64,000 nucleotides of DNA. Origin: Clusia tigrina. Its lineage: Eukaryota > Arthropoda > Insecta > Diptera > Clusiidae. Positions within the stretch are counted from its first letter, which is position 1; each line of letters starts with the position of its first letter. This document shows positions 11,561 through 25,200 of this stretch, one piece after another. Position numbers and translations under genes: made by a program. Where the stretch lies: contig OV050030.1 in the NCBI GenBank assembly GCA_920105625.2, positions 24,110,516-24,174,515 of the forward strand, given 5' to 3'. Under the pieces are notes generated by a model. The model was not told the DNA's origin. It made no database searches and worked only from the letters and a program-made list of their open reading frames with translations.

Positions 11561-12729
11561 ATTACATCGATTAAACTCTCATTTCAATTTGTATTTAATT
11601 TATCTCTACATGTGCTTATGTAGTCAACCATTTCGTAACCACCCACAGTGTGTTGCAATATTGGACTTTAAAGTATAATCCCAAACCATCTTCAACCTCT
11701 ATTAAGAGTGTTCATAATACAGAATTCCATTTGAGACATCCTCATAATTTAAGAAACTTTCATTGTATTTGCAATTATTCTTAGGCAAGAAATTTGAAGC
11801 AATTTCCTTTTGCTCAATTATCTTATCTTATTTAATTGTCAACAAACCTTTTAAATTAATTTATTATAATGTGTACACAGTTTTTTTCCGAGGCCCTAAA
11901 AAACTGGGTCACAACTTCTTAAAACCAATTCCAATTATTTTTTCCTACTCTCACAGCCAAACACTCCAAACTCATTTTCAGTTGGAAAATTAAAACTTTT
12001 CGAATTTTTAGCCCAAAACTGTTGAATAAAACTGCAGCTAAAACAACAACACCAACAACTAACTGCATTCAACGATTTCTCACTCGCTTGCTTGACTCTT
12101 CCGTGCACTTAGTTAGCCTGTGAGCCTCAAATGTTTCTTTCTAGTCCAACTATTGTGCAAGTAGCACGAGAGCGCGTTCTTAAACTTGGCACATAAAGTG
12201 AAATTAAATTTTTGTTTTTTGTTTTTTTTTTCGTTATTACTAGTCCCCCTCTCCACTACCAACAGTGCGCATTTTGCAGCATTTGAACTAATTTCTTTCG
12301 CCACTTAACGGTGTTGAGCGGCTCTTAAAATTGTTTGCAAATGAGTTTTGTTGGAATTTCATTAACTAGAAAATATTTTTAGTGGCTGCAATTTGAATGA
12401 ATTCAAATCTACTTCGCTGCGTTATTTACTGCGTAATAATTAAATTTGAATATATTAACAACATAATTAAACTGCTTTGTTTTATTTAATTGTAAATTAA
12501 TTGTTGGTCGTAAATATTTCGAAATGCTGTTCAAGTTGTACTCAAAAAAGTCAAGATCATAATTTCAGGATCGGAGCAAAGCCAAACCAAGGTTAACTTG
12601 TGCTTAAAATAATATTTTTAGGTGTTTCATAGACTTATGCCTTCTTTTAGAGGTCAGAAACTTTATCCATTTTTAAAATTCATTTGTCTAAGTTTCGAGT
12701 CAACAGTCTGAATAAAGAGCCTAATATAC
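11561..12729. other. Intergenic DNA, no gene recognised
   Basis: AT-rich sequence with a short CAACAAC-rich patch near 12040-12060. No coding or RNA feature is supported. Confidence 0.5.
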
Positions 12730-14195
12730 AAAATAGAAAAAATTAAGGTCCAGAACATACAGATCTCCTACGGTCGCCTCGCTTATATAAAGGTGTGGAA
12801 ATTCCGATGAAGGAGTCAGTCAAATATTTGGGACTAATACTAGACAGGAAACTTACCTGGAAACCCAATATTGAGGAAAGAGGAAGGCCAAAATTGCTTT
12901 GAACTGAACACTTGTAAAAAAGCCGTCGAAATCAGGTTGAGGACTATTTTGAAGTATGCACTGGCTGTAGATTTCTGTGGTCGCATCTATATTGTTATAT
13001 GGAATACTGGTATGGTGGGTAGCCATTCAGAAACAAAGCTATTTGAAGCTTCTGAGCAAGGTGGAAAGAATAGCTTTTCTGTGCATTTCTGGTGCTTTAA
13101 GAACCATCCCAACTAAAGCATTAGAAGTGATACTAAACCTACCTACATTAGGTCTGGTAGGGAAACAAGTGGCCAACGCATCAGCTCTAAGTCTGAAATG
13201 CATGGCGCTATGGACTGATCGGCAGACTGACCACTCGACTGTCGTGCACACCTGGATTAGTTGTATGTAACACATCGACTACTCTATATTTAATCTCAGC
13301 TTAAAGACACATATTCCGTCTAGAAGAGAGTGGCAAACACCCATGCCATGGAGAAGGGGGGAACTGAATTTCTACACTAACGGATCCAAGCTTGACGATA
13401 GATTGGCTTTGGTGTTTTCTCAAAAGATCTGGGACTGGAATTTTCGTTCCGTCTCCCTGACCACTATAGTGTTTATCAAGCAGATGCCCTACCCTTAAAG
13501 GAGGTAGCCGTCTACTTAAGTAGGCACGCCGTAACAAAAAACATTATAAGGATCTACTCGGATAGCCAAGCGGCCATCAAGTCAATGAACTCGGTGGCAC
13601 TGACATCAAAGGTTGCCCAGTACGCCCTAAATGATATCAGTAATGTTTTCAGGGTACGCCTAATATGGGTTCCGGGACATAGGGATATTGAAGGGAACTG
13701 TAGGGTTGATGAGCTAGCCAGACGGGGTACGGACAGATGTGAGGTTGGAATATCAGTTGCCACCTATAAACTGATGTGGAAGGACACCGTCTTCCGTGAG
13801 GCCAATAGGTCTTGGGCAGAAGAAAGCACTTGCTTAACGACCAGGCTAATGTGGCCGGAGCTTAATAGAAGGAAATCTAGAGACTAGGAGTATTCTCTCA
13901 TGAATACTGCACAAGCTATGCGGATGAGGCGGACAGGGAGGAGGAGACTGCGGAACATCTCTTCTGTAGGTGCCGGCTTTAGCTAGAAGAAGAGCGGGCT
14001 TTTTAGGCAAATACGCTTTCAACTCTCTTACGGAAGTGTCCGGCGCGAAAGTCAAACAAATCTTGCGCTTTATTAGGGCTTCAAAACTAGTAACGTAGAG
14101 GTGCGGTGTTACGCGGTGGTATCGTAATGGACCCATATTGGTCTGAGTGAGTTGGTCTGTAGACCGGCTGCCACGATAAACTAACCTAACCTAAG
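12730..14195 (+). mobile_element. 5'-truncated non-LTR retrotransposon with RNase H, degenerate
   Basis: The plus strand starts within the reverse transcriptase tail (EIPMKESVKYLGLILDRKLT at about 12798) and continues through ILLYGILVWWVA and ALEVILNLPTLGLVGKQVA. It then enters an RNase H domain: FYTNGSK at 13370-13390, YSDSQAAIKSM at about 13557-13590, and WVPGHRDIEGNCRVDELARRG at 13666-13725. A remnant of the Cys/His tail follows. The first catalytic Asp of RNase H is Asn here, and frames shift repeatedly, so the copy is dead. The 3' end is probably the TAACCTAACCTAA at about 14179-14193. The sequence differs from the element at 5955-7676, so it is another family. Confidence 0.85.
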
Positions 14196-16086
14196 GTCCC
14201 GAACAAGAGGAGAACATTTTAATTTTGACTCGGCGTTCCTTTCCGAGAATAAGAGTGGAAAATACATCAAGTGTATCAATGCGGAGTTTCAAAATGGCAA
14301 ATAAAAAACCACTTTAGTACACACCAAAAATATAACACTTCATTTACAATATTTTTTAATTATACCCATAAATATTTCTTAATTATACCCATAAAACAGA
14401 ACAGCATTTCTTGACTGATGACTGAAAATGTGACCTCAACCTAAGCATTCAAATTAACTGGAAAGAATTGTTCTATTGCAAATTTCATTGCCTCTGTGTG
14501 AACCGCTAAGATAAGTTTCCTTAACATTGACTCATTGAGTCTCATTTGTTGTGAACATTTCCCTGTCACACCAACTTAATTTTCCCAAGTTGAATGTGTC
14601 GAGTTAAGGGTTAAACCGCAGTGACTTGTTGAGAATTAAGATTTGTTTTTACTTTAATTTGATAAATTACATTATCTATGCGACAACCACAAACTCAACA
14701 TACACCTTGTCAGTGGTTTGCAAGTGTGTTTGAAAAGGCCAATACAGGAGAAGTTGCCGCACATAAATTATCATCTACTTTGATGTCTGGTATTGCAGGT
14801 GATTATTATGTCTCTACATTGTATCACAAACCACACGAAATGCTTAGGTGGCATATCCTCAGCATTTTTGGTACATAACGTTTGAGTAAACTCAGTTATA
14901 AATCGAGTTAAACTTCAATTTTTAGGATGTTGATATGTAGACTGGTTTAACTTTAATTGAGTGCTCATGAGTGTGGCACTCCCTGGCAGTCGTCAATTGT
15001 CAGAAGGGTTTATTATGAACAAAATGTACTGGAGTAGTGATAAATAGCTGACACTTGCAGAAATTATTGTCACATAAATGAGTGAGCTGTAAATTTTGTT
15101 TTAATTGATATGCCCCATTTTTTTATATTTGTAAGAAGCACATCAGTCAAACATCTTTTAGACATTTGCCCTGAATTTACCTAGCCAAGGCAAATGATTT
15201 TTGGCACATCTGTTCCATCAAAACATCTAGCTGACATAACTTTTTGAAATATAAGTCTTGTATCTAATTTTCTTGCATTATGTAACTTATCTCATTTAAT
15301 TTAATATTAACTATTTATTTCAATTCTCGATATATTGAACCAGCAATTGTAACCATTATAATTAATTTATTGTATCAACCAGCTGATGGCCTTGAGCTAG
15401 TGATGTTATTTTTATTATTTTTTGTATATTAATATACTTGAAATAAATATGATTATTATTATTATATTTGTAAGAAGAGCAAACAATCGAAAAGGGCAGT
15501 CACAGGCTTGGAATCACACTTGTATATGTTAAGAAAATCTGAGATTGGTGCTTACACGTCCGCTTACTTTCATCTGTCCTCCCACAAATTTCAAGAGAAA
15601 CGAATACTCTTAGCGACATGTGCCACTGAAAACAAACCTAGTTACTTATTTTAGAAATGTTAATAGCATTGGTAGCTCGGGTCTTGTAGTTAATTCTTAA
15701 TTCATAATATCATTTAATATTATATATTAGAGATATTTTCTAGAACTCCGGTTGAATATGAAGTAATTGCTATTTCTTACTAGTTTAAGGGTCAAAAAGA
15801 CAGCAACTTCTTTATTACTAGTTTTCAAATGGAAATATCTGCTTATTTAATTAATTAATTTTTATGCCAATATTTCGTTTTCCTCATCAAAGCATTTTCA
15901 CCGCAATTTTTGATATTGTCGATATCATTTTCTTGTCTTTTTGTACCTTAAACTCCAACTATTTAATCAAAATGTTTATTTTTATATATTTTTATTTATT
16001 TATTATATATACAGTAATTAAATATAATTTAAATGCTTGAGAGGAAAAGGAGATCTAACTACCAGGTCGTTCGGGTTGGTTCTTAA
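14196..16086. other. AT-rich intergenic DNA with a retroelement-like 3' tail at 15380-15475
   Basis: No gene is supported. Around 15380-15475 the sequence runs from CTTGAGCTAGTGATGTT through AAATAAATATGATTATTATT, resembling the 3' UTR and microsatellite tail of a retroelement. No coding part is attached. Confidence 0.4.
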
Positions 16087-16106
16087 TATTATTATTATTA
16101 TTATTA

Positions 16107-16137
<31 letters not shown>

Positions 16138-16240
16138 ATCTTACACCATAATTAATTATGAGAGCAAGGTGTTGGGGGAATGAGTACTAGCTACAGAGGC
16201 TTTCGACTCGAAGAGAAAAAAAGATTTTTCTTAATAATAA
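16087..16240 (-). mobile_element. tRNA-derived SINE, 3' part, minus strand
   Basis: Reading the minus strand gives CTCTTCGAGTCGAAAGCC, TAGCTAGTACTCATTCCCC, CAACACCTTGC and TAATTAATTATGGTGTAAG, followed by a (TAA)n tail that appears as (ATT)n at 16087-16138. The same 3' body is present at 36483-36680 and, more diverged, at 52433-52630, where a tRNA-like head with pol III boxes is attached. This copy lacks that head. Confidence 0.75.
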
Positions 16241-16480
16241 TAACACATAATAATAATATTAATAATATGAATGCATATTATGAATCTGAAGACGTAATTT
16301 ACATTTAATATAGTTCGTGGTGAAAATGCTCTGCGACTTGAATATTTTACAATTGAAGATTATGTTCGAATTTAACAAATCTATTCAACAAAAGTATCTT
16401 TTCAAATAAATATGTGGTCTGGAAATTCATGGAATTATATGTGGAAATATAGACAAACTTGAGTTGACGGTCCTGGCAGC

Positions 16481-16529
16481 TAGTGCTCCCCTTGCAATGT
16501 AAAATAATAATTAAGTTATTATTTTTCAA

Positions 16530-16569
<40 letters not shown>
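16481..16569 (+). mobile_element. Diverged 3' SINE fragment with (TAA)n tail
   Basis: A shorter and more diverged plus-strand copy of the same SINE: CAGCTAGTGCTCCCCTTGCA, then TAATTAAGTTATT, then (TAA)n at about 16530-16569. It is assigned by order and wording of the blocks rather than by high identity. Confidence 0.5.
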
Positions 16570-16570
<1 letters not shown>

Positions 16571-16786
16571 CAAACTTTCTTCAGTATTTAAAACTATTTA
16601 TAATTTTGACAATGGTGTTAAGTAAATTTTCTTTGGTACACACTAAATTGAGTCACAGGCGGACCTTAGCTTCCGAGTTCATCTATGTATTAGAATCGAA
16701 AGACCCAATCATGGTAAGATAAATCCAGTCATATGCAGGGCCGAAATAAGTTTAACAAAACTATAATTAATATGTATATTAATGTA

Positions 16787-16928
16787 TGTAATAACATGAA
16801 ATTTATAGAAAAATAAATATTAATGGACTTAAGAATGCAAGCTATTTTGCGGAATATAAAGGATTAATTTTTCTAGTATTTGTCATAATTCTATTATTAT
16901 ATTTTTCTATAAATTTCATGTTATTACA
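16787..16928. repeat. 142-bp foldback with perfect 29-bp inverted arms
   Basis: The left arm (16787-16815), starting TGTAATAACATGAAATTT, is repeated as a perfect reverse complement at 16900-16928, with an 84-bp AT-rich centre. No clear target duplication is visible. It may be a tiny MITE or foldback element. Confidence 0.75.
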
Positions 16929-19192
16929 GCAACATATTGATAACCATAGCAGTTACGGCCATACCCTTAGTTTCTTTCTCCACCCATTAATAGATATTAA
17001 ATATATATGTACCGGTACTAACGGTTTCCGTAAATCATCATCATGTCTATTGAGACTAATGAGTCCCTGTACTATGAAATCGGGATATATATTTTTTAAA
17101 AATTAAACTTATCGAACGGCTATTTAGAAAAAATAACATTTAAGTGAGGCCTAATATCAACATGTCTTACGTAGACTACTACGATTATTTAATATAAAGT
17201 TACTTCATAATTCTGGAGCAACTCATGTAAAATGTGATCCTTTTAGTCTCAACCATAAAATGGCTTTGTATACTTTTTTCTATGCAATATTTCCACAATT
17301 GAATTTCATAAATAGTTCCTCTTTTCGTCTCAAATAATGAAAGTAGAACAACTTCTCCTTTTGTGAAGGGCACATACCGTATTGGTAGCTTAAATTTCAA
17401 ACTTAGATGCATATTGGTAGCTTAAACTCAAAATTTAAGTATCAAACATTCTGGTCTGCTGTTTTATGGGTCTATAACTCCTTTGCACTGAGAGCATAAT
17501 AATTCGCAAATTAATGATTTCAATTATTCTACCTTCAATTAAATGTGCTCTATAAGCTGCTCACAATAAGCTTAAACATATCATATGAGTACATCAAGTT
17601 AATATATGGTTTAATTGCATCATGCACAGTGTCATAAATGATTGTGGCAAATAAATGTCGAAATTAAATGTAAATTTCAATTTGAATACATTGGCATTAA
17701 AGAAATGCCACTCAATCTGCTTATTCAATTTATTTGATAATTTACTTATAAGTAAGTAATTCTGTAATACTACAGGTGCCCAGACGTTTTGAGTGCATAA
17801 AATTATTAAATAGAATATTAAATTGACAGTATTAAATATGCAAAGAGTTTGTTGGCAATTGCAGCAACTCAAAATAATTTAAGAGGAATTTTTATAGTAG
17901 ACCTAAACCTCATCCATGAATATACAAACAGGGTCGGAAGAAGGAGGAGCAGATCTTTCAATTGGATGATATAATTTTCAAAATATTATCATCAGTAGGC
18001 TTTTAATACTAAATGACTCAACTGAAGCCGTCAGTTCTACTAACGCAATGCTGAGAATGTCTAGAGGCCTTCTATAAGTATGATATATATTTTATATATT
18101 CGTACATCTTATATGAATTACAAAAATCAAAGAGAAGTGTGAGTTTCAAGGATTCAAAATTGCACTAATTCTGTATTAACTCTAAATACATATTATTTTG
18201 TATGTTGGTTGGTGTTCTATTTAGACTTAGCCAAGATTATGAAAGAATGTTCAAGCAAAGTCTACTTAAGTTATTCACTTTTTGTAATATTTATATTCTC
18301 AATTATGAAGGTTGCAATTTGCGGGAAACATAATAACTACAATTGGACAAATTAATGACAAAAATTTACAATTTTTTCTTATTCTTACATTTTGAAAGTA
18401 ATATGAAAAAGGTACTCAGTTATAGCAGTCATAATTTCTTTAGACTAGAAAGAATTCCTTTAAATATTTCGAATACATCTTCGGTCATGGAATAGAATAT
18501 GGGTAAAATTGTTGGCACAAGAGTCTTTGGAGTAGATTCTTTTAATGCAAATATTAATAAATAAATGGTATATCCTATTTAAAGAATTTCATTATTAATA
18601 AATTACCTTCAACAAACTAGCAACTACCACCTAATCTAATTTAACGCAATAGAACTGAAGTTTCCCCCCTTTTTCTTTATTGGGTTCCATTTGTAATTAT
18701 AACCTAATGTATTCCAAATAAAATTAAATTATTTAAAGAATTACTTTAGAGATAGCAAATGATCCAGATCTCATCTCAATTAATAACACTTAGATTGGGA
18801 ATATTGCCGAACTATTTTAGAGTAAATGGGAGAAAAATTGCGTAAACTACTTGAAAATTCAATCCCGTAACGCAATTCAGATACAAATACAAAAATATGT
18901 ATCTAAATTTACAAACAAAAAGCAAATAATATCAGTGTGCAACGGGTGCAAGAAAAATAGAGTTTGCAAGAACTACGAAAGTGTAAGAGTAAGAAGCAAA
19001 AGAGTACAATGAACTACGAGTCACCACTCACATTGCCACACGGAAGGAAAAGACTACAATTTGAAAATCATTCGTTGCACCCGCAGGCATTACGAGTGAA
19101 AAATTATGTGTGTGGAGCATTGAAACTTTTGTTTACTTTTCTAACTATTTCTAATAGAATACAAGATTCTATGTTTTCCTTTGTCTTTCTAG
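16929..19192. other. AT-rich DNA upstream of the first visible K2P exon
   Basis: About 2.3 kb with no recognisable coding exon, RNA or repeat. It probably belongs to an intron or the upstream region of the K2P gene, since the exon at 19193 has a good splice acceptor. Confidence 0.4.
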
Positions 19193-19298
19193 GGCAACTG
19201 CAGAAGCTGTAAATACGACGCTATCATGGGCGAGACACAATTGAACAATAGCTACGAATTCGGTGGTAACGGTGGAAACAAAACAGCAAGGAACGAAG
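19193..19298 (+). CDS. K2P channel exon (first visible)
   Basis: The acceptor is TTTGTCTTTCTAG and the donor is GAACGAAG|GTGAGT. The exon begins on a codon boundary, is open throughout (GNCRSCKYDAIMGETQ...) and ends in phase 1, matching the next exon. Being entered at phase 0, it may follow the exon that ends the first pore/M2 unit. An internal ATG (MGET) also exists, so a first coding exon cannot be excluded. Confidence 0.65.
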
Positions 19299-22200
19299 GT
19301 GAGTGGTTTAAAATATAAGAGACTTCCAGTACAATGCCAAACCAATTTGCCAAGGCATCAGAGTATGCCTTATTTTCTTAATTTTCTCTTACATTATTTT
19401 TATTGTTTCTTTTTTGTCCATTTAGAGTCCTGTCAGCTGCTACACAACAATTCACCGTGCATGCAATTAAAAACGGGAACGACAACAATGGCCGCCAATG
19501 CACAATACTATCAGCGGATGGCAGGAACGCACATGCCACTGCAACAATGTGCGGATGTGTTAACATCAACGCCAACAACGGCAGCGACGGCGACAACAAT
19601 GCAAGTGCCGCAGAAATTTTCACACCAGCCACAATGCAGCCATTCGGCCACACCATCACCACAACATTTTCAACATCCACTGCAAACATATCACATCGTG
19701 CCATCGGTCTCCACGAATTCATCACCAACCCATCAAACGTTGCGTCAATATGTCACGACACAAACACCGACATCGACGAACCCCCCACCAGCAACACCAC
19801 CGCAACCACAGCAACAACAGCATCAGCCACACCAGCAGAATCAGCCGCAGCAGCAGCAGCAGCAGCACTTTGTTGCCGTACCCAGCGGTTTGATACGTTT
19901 TCAAGCCACACCCAGCAGCAACTATTCCACGGCCGGTGGCGGTGACATTGTTAGCAGCATGCCAACGCACTGTTATCAGCCCGCCAGCGTGGCAGTTACT
20001 GGATCAACCACCATATATTTTCCCATTGCTGTGTCAACGGCAATAGCAACTTCCACGAAGCAACCAACTGTTGCACCCACGCAGCTGCTATGCAATCAGC
20101 CACTTGTCAAATATCACACCATACAACTGCAGCATAAGAAGCCGTACTTGGCAGATGTGGCCACAGGTCAGCATGTGGATTTAAGTACAACCTGCACTTT
20201 GCCCCTACCTCCACCAGCAGCATATCAAACAGCCACGGTGCACGGTAAGTTAAGAAGTAGTGAATTTTGTTTTCTTAGCATACCTTATTTTAGACGCAAA
20301 ATATGCAGACTTTGGGTCTCCTCAGTAGTACTGAGCGAGATAATTGATAAGCTACAAGTACATTATATATTCAGATTCCCACTGGAGCCTTTGAGGCGAT
20401 CATATCTGAAACGGAGCTAGCCTTAAAAATAGAAAGTGAGCTATTATCTTAGGGTATATTCTCTCTGGGCAGATATCATAACAGGAGATAAAATTCTCTT
20501 ATGTTAAGTATACATTAATGTAATTATATTTAGTGAGACCTAAAGCAAGAAGTTCCTTACTTCAGAGACATAGTGTCCTAATTCAGAATTCAATTGAGAT
20601 AAGCTAAAAGAACCGGACTGAAAGAACATTTTATCTCCGGTTATAAAACACTTCGTAAGATAAGTATATAAGCACATAATTCACAATATTTTCGGATTAG
20701 AAAAGCTAATCTTTAATTCGAAGATCTTATGGAACAAATATTCTTTTCCATAGAAAACTTAAGGAAGGTTTATAAGTTGGACGAAAGGATTTTTAAACTT
20801 GTTTTTCCTTCTCTGGCAAATAATTAAATTCATTCAATAATGGAATTTCATCATGATGCAATTTTACCCTTACAAATCGTCCTAGAATTCGCCAGTTTCC
20901 AAATATTTTATTGTACAAAAGCTCTTCCAGACGTATTCATTCTGTTCTGAAGAGATATTGGAGGCTTTTATGCAATAATTTAGTTATAAACCATGATGAT
21001 CAGAATCTCAGCCTTGGGTACCTGTGTGGGCTGTCTTGAAATGAAAGGATATAATAATAGATGCTATTATGATGATTTTTACAATTATATATCCAACATC
21101 ATCATAATACTATTTATATTTCGGGAACTGGCAACACTTTTGTCAATAGCTAAAATCTGGCAACACCAAAATAAAGTTTGACATTTTTTAGAATAAACGT
21201 ACTCACAACGTGTTGATGTACAAGTGCTATTTGTTTTGTTTAGAGTGAGTTAAGAAAATCAATTTGACCAAAAAATCGAAATTTCAAGAGAAGGTTTTCT
21301 CGTTAGATTATTTTCGACGTGGATTATCTCAACAAGAATGTGTCGATGAACTCAGTTCTTTGTATGGCGATAAAGCACCATCAAAAACCACAGTATATCG
21401 CTGGTATAGTGAATTCCCTCGTGATCGCAGTTCGGTCACCGACGAACTCCGTGAAGGTAATCCAAAATCGGTTGTTGTGCCACAAAACATCGATGCAGTG
21501 CGAGAACTGATAATGCAAGATCGTCGATTCCACTTCCATACATTTAATATTGCATCAATATTTGGCTGTAAAAAAGATTTGTCCGCGTTGGATCCCACAT
21601 AATTTGACAATCGCTCAAAAAAAGGCTCGTGTCAATTGGTGTAAGGAAATGATTAAAAAGTTCGACCGTGGTGCTTCAAAAGACGTGTATAAAATCGTGA
21701 CAGGTGACGAATTATGGATATATGCGTATGAGCCGGAAACAAAACAAAAATCGACCGTGTGCGTATTCCAAGACGAGCTAAATCCAACCAAAGTTGTTCG
21801 TGGAAGAAGCACAGCGAAGCAAATGGTCGCCTGTTTCTTCGGCCGAATGGGTCATGTGGCCACTGTTTCGCACGGTCAATTCTGAGTGGTACACGACCAT
21901 TTGTTTGCCGGAAGTCTTCGGAGAAATTCGTAAAACCAACCGCCAAAGACGAATCATTCTCCATCATGACAATGCGAGCTCCCACTCATCTCGTCAAACA
22001 AGTGTATTGTTGAGCAGTCAAAACGTCAAATCATCCTTTGTACAGTCCTGATTTGGCACCCAATGACTTCTTCTTGTTCCCGAATATCAAAGATAAACTG
22101 CGTGGTCAACGATTTACGAGCGCCGCAGAAGCAGTTGAAGCGTTCAAAAACCATGTTTTGGAGGTGTCTCAAGAGGAATGGAAAAACTGCTATGACAAAT

Positions 22201-25200
22201 GGTTTGAACGAATGCAAAACTATATTGATCATCAAGGGGAAGGGGAGCCATTTTCATTTAAAAATGTTTGTTATTATTTGCTATTCCCGAAATATAAAGA
22301 GTACCCCTCGTATAGGTGTTCTAGATCAGAAGAGTTCAAAATTGTAAAAATAATTTTCCAGAAAAAATCTTTTTTAGTTTTCTCTGAAGTGATTTGAACA
22401 ACACAATCAATAAATTAATTAGATCATAAGTGAAGAATATTTGTGTACTATCTAATTGTGACCTACTCGTATATGATCAACGCTAATGACTCTCTAAAAC
22501 AATTACTGTGGTCATACAGAAAAAGTGCAAAACAGAAATCTGTATACCTGCCATAATTTTAAATAACTTTTAGAAGTAGCCACTTTATTTACACAATTGA
22601 AAAGAGTTGAACTCAGTAAAATAATAAACAAATTTCATAGGTAGCCACAGTATTGATAGATTTGAATCAAGTTATGTTAAAGTGTCAAAAATTTAAATAA
22701 GAAAATACCTAGTTTGATGAATTTGAGGTGTTAACTCCGGTTCATTTATTTAGATCAATTGTGATACTGCAGGATCACAGATACTTCCACCGCTCGCATA
22801 GTCATTGAATACAGAGGATAATGTTAAAGATAAAATGTGGTTTGACTTCAGAGCGAAGAAAAAAGCCCACAGTTTTCTCCATAAGAGACTCGTTTTTTTA
22901 AGTGAGCTTTTCCTGCATCTCTTATTTCAGTCATTTTTTATCAGTTTTACCTCTCAGTGGCTTGACAAGGTTGCTTTCAAGATAGTTTGTAGTTATACTT
23001 CCAAATTTATTTATGATTAACAAAGGAAGAATACATTTCAAAGCTTAATTCAAATATATCTTCTCTTCGTTTGTTTCCCTACCGTACCCACCAATATTGG
23101 ATACAGATTTTTATCTCTATGGATTTTTATTCGATGGAGCATCGCTACTGTCGAAATAAAAAGTAATCTTTTTTAAAAAAATATTTTTCTCTGATATCAG
23201 ATACCTTTGTTTTGATCGGCTAACCAACCACTGCTTCAACCAATGTTCTGATAAATGAGAAAATGAAAAATTTTACTCCACAATAAGTCAAACATGACAC
23301 AAGTGCTATTAGGACATTTTTCAATGATATTTTCCTTTTGGTGCAAAATCATCTATTTGCCAGTATTGGAGCTTAAAATAATTTTACTTCTCGACATTAT
23401 CATTTTATAAATTACTTCAGTTCTGTGTTGTTATAAACTCAAACAATTGCCATTTTAAAGAAATTATGCGTAAAACTGAACCTAATGACTGCATAAACTA
23501 TGCACAAATTCCCATGGTACTAAGAAAATACTCCTAATTGGAAATAAGCAAGCAAAAAGAGGAACAGGATACATAATTCTACAAACTCCATTAAAGTGCT
23601 CTTGCGTATGCAAGTACATTGGCACAAAACAAATGCCAACACTTGTTTTACTTTCATTTTCAATTTGAAGCAAAATATGCCTGCCACATACCGTCGAGCT
23701 TTGCCAAGTTGGGCGTTGACATTCATTAGCGGTTCTGGAAACTTCAACCAAGGCGGTTGCCAGTAAATTATAACGAGACAGATTGCACAAAGGACGCTGT
23801 AGGTAAAAGTTTGTGAAAAGTACGTGTATGCTTTGCAGTTAGGTTGAGAGTGTTAAAAGCGACTCACATACGAGTACCATGCAACAAAATGCAAATGAAG
23901 CAATTTTAAACGGAGTACTATCAGCTACTCGGATATTTTAAATAGTCAGGAAACTGGTCTGCCCAATCTCAAAGGAATTCAGTTATTATTTAGCACTAAT
24001 TTCCGACTGGTTTAATGTGGTTTCAACATGTTTCTCTTTTTCTGGTTTTATGGTTTGTTCATTTTTGTGTGGTTTTTGCCATTACGGTGCTATCTCCTTA
24101 ACCCTGTAACAATTTGTTTGTTCCATTTTGCAGGCAAAGCTGGTTTTTGGTGGATATCTACAAATTCTAAGGCTCTCAGAAACAAATTTCATTTTACTCC
24201 GATGCACAGTGGCCGAAAAGGCTCATTTAGCGGCCTTTAATTAATAGCGCTTAGGGAAAAATTTTTTTTGTTTGTGTAATATTATTTTTTAGTTGAAAAT
24301 AGATTAAGCTACAATGCTAAACAAAAAAAAATGTTTTTAAAAAATATATTTATATATTTTTTTTTTTGTGAAAGTTGCAACTTTTTTCATATTTTAGACT
24401 TTTTTTATTTTATTCAGGAAAACATCGTTAAGTTAAAATATTTAATGTTTCACACTCCTTTGGGATGAAAATATATTAAACTTTAATATTAAAAACAGTT
24501 TTTTTTTTAACATTTATTTATTTATTTTGTTTTTAATTTTTTTTCTGTTGAAATAACTATTTTTGGTCATATGCAGTCTTCATATATTTTTGTTGTTTTC
24601 ATAACAAAAATTTAATTATAATTCAAAAAAAAAAAAAACTGTAGTAATAACAATAGTAATCAAAGTTTTTTATTCCGTTTCGGAACTACTAGATGAATCT
24701 AAGGTGCAACTGAAAAAAACTACTCAGAGTCGGAGCTTTCAGAATCAAGGCCTCCAGGTATATCATTCATATTTAAAAGAAGCTGCTTGACCTCATCATC
24801 TATTTGGATGTGTTTTTTCGAGTATTTCGAGGTGCTTTTAGATTTAGATGTAATAAAAGGATCCGACGAAACCAATAGAGTGTGCAGTAAGTCTTCCATT
24901 GTGTGCAATCTCGTGTCTTTTCGCGTGTGGTTCAGCCTATAAGTGCGAAAATCTTTATTTCTTGCCTCAAGTGCCTCTTCTGACATAATTCCTATTGGTA
25001 GCGAAACTTTTTCAATAATTTCTGCTCCATGTATTAATATTTACAGATTGAGGCATATAAAACCAAGGGTATTCGGAAACAAATATTTTTGCTGTTTCCC
25101 AGGCATATATGCGAAAAGCCTCCAGGCATTTATCCGAAAAGCCTCTCTCTCGTTAACTGCATACCCACATGTCATTGTGCGCATATCGAAGCTTGGATAA

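Noticed and set aside
14179..14193. TAACCTAACCTAA resembling telomeric repeat
   Set aside because: Only two units, at the 3' end of a non-LTR element. Flies lack this telomere repeat.
19403..19970. Second plus-strand frame and minus-strand frames over the K2P Gln-rich exon
   Set aside because: Only the frame at 19426-20244 splices in phase to both neighbours. The others are open because of the low-complexity CAN repeats.
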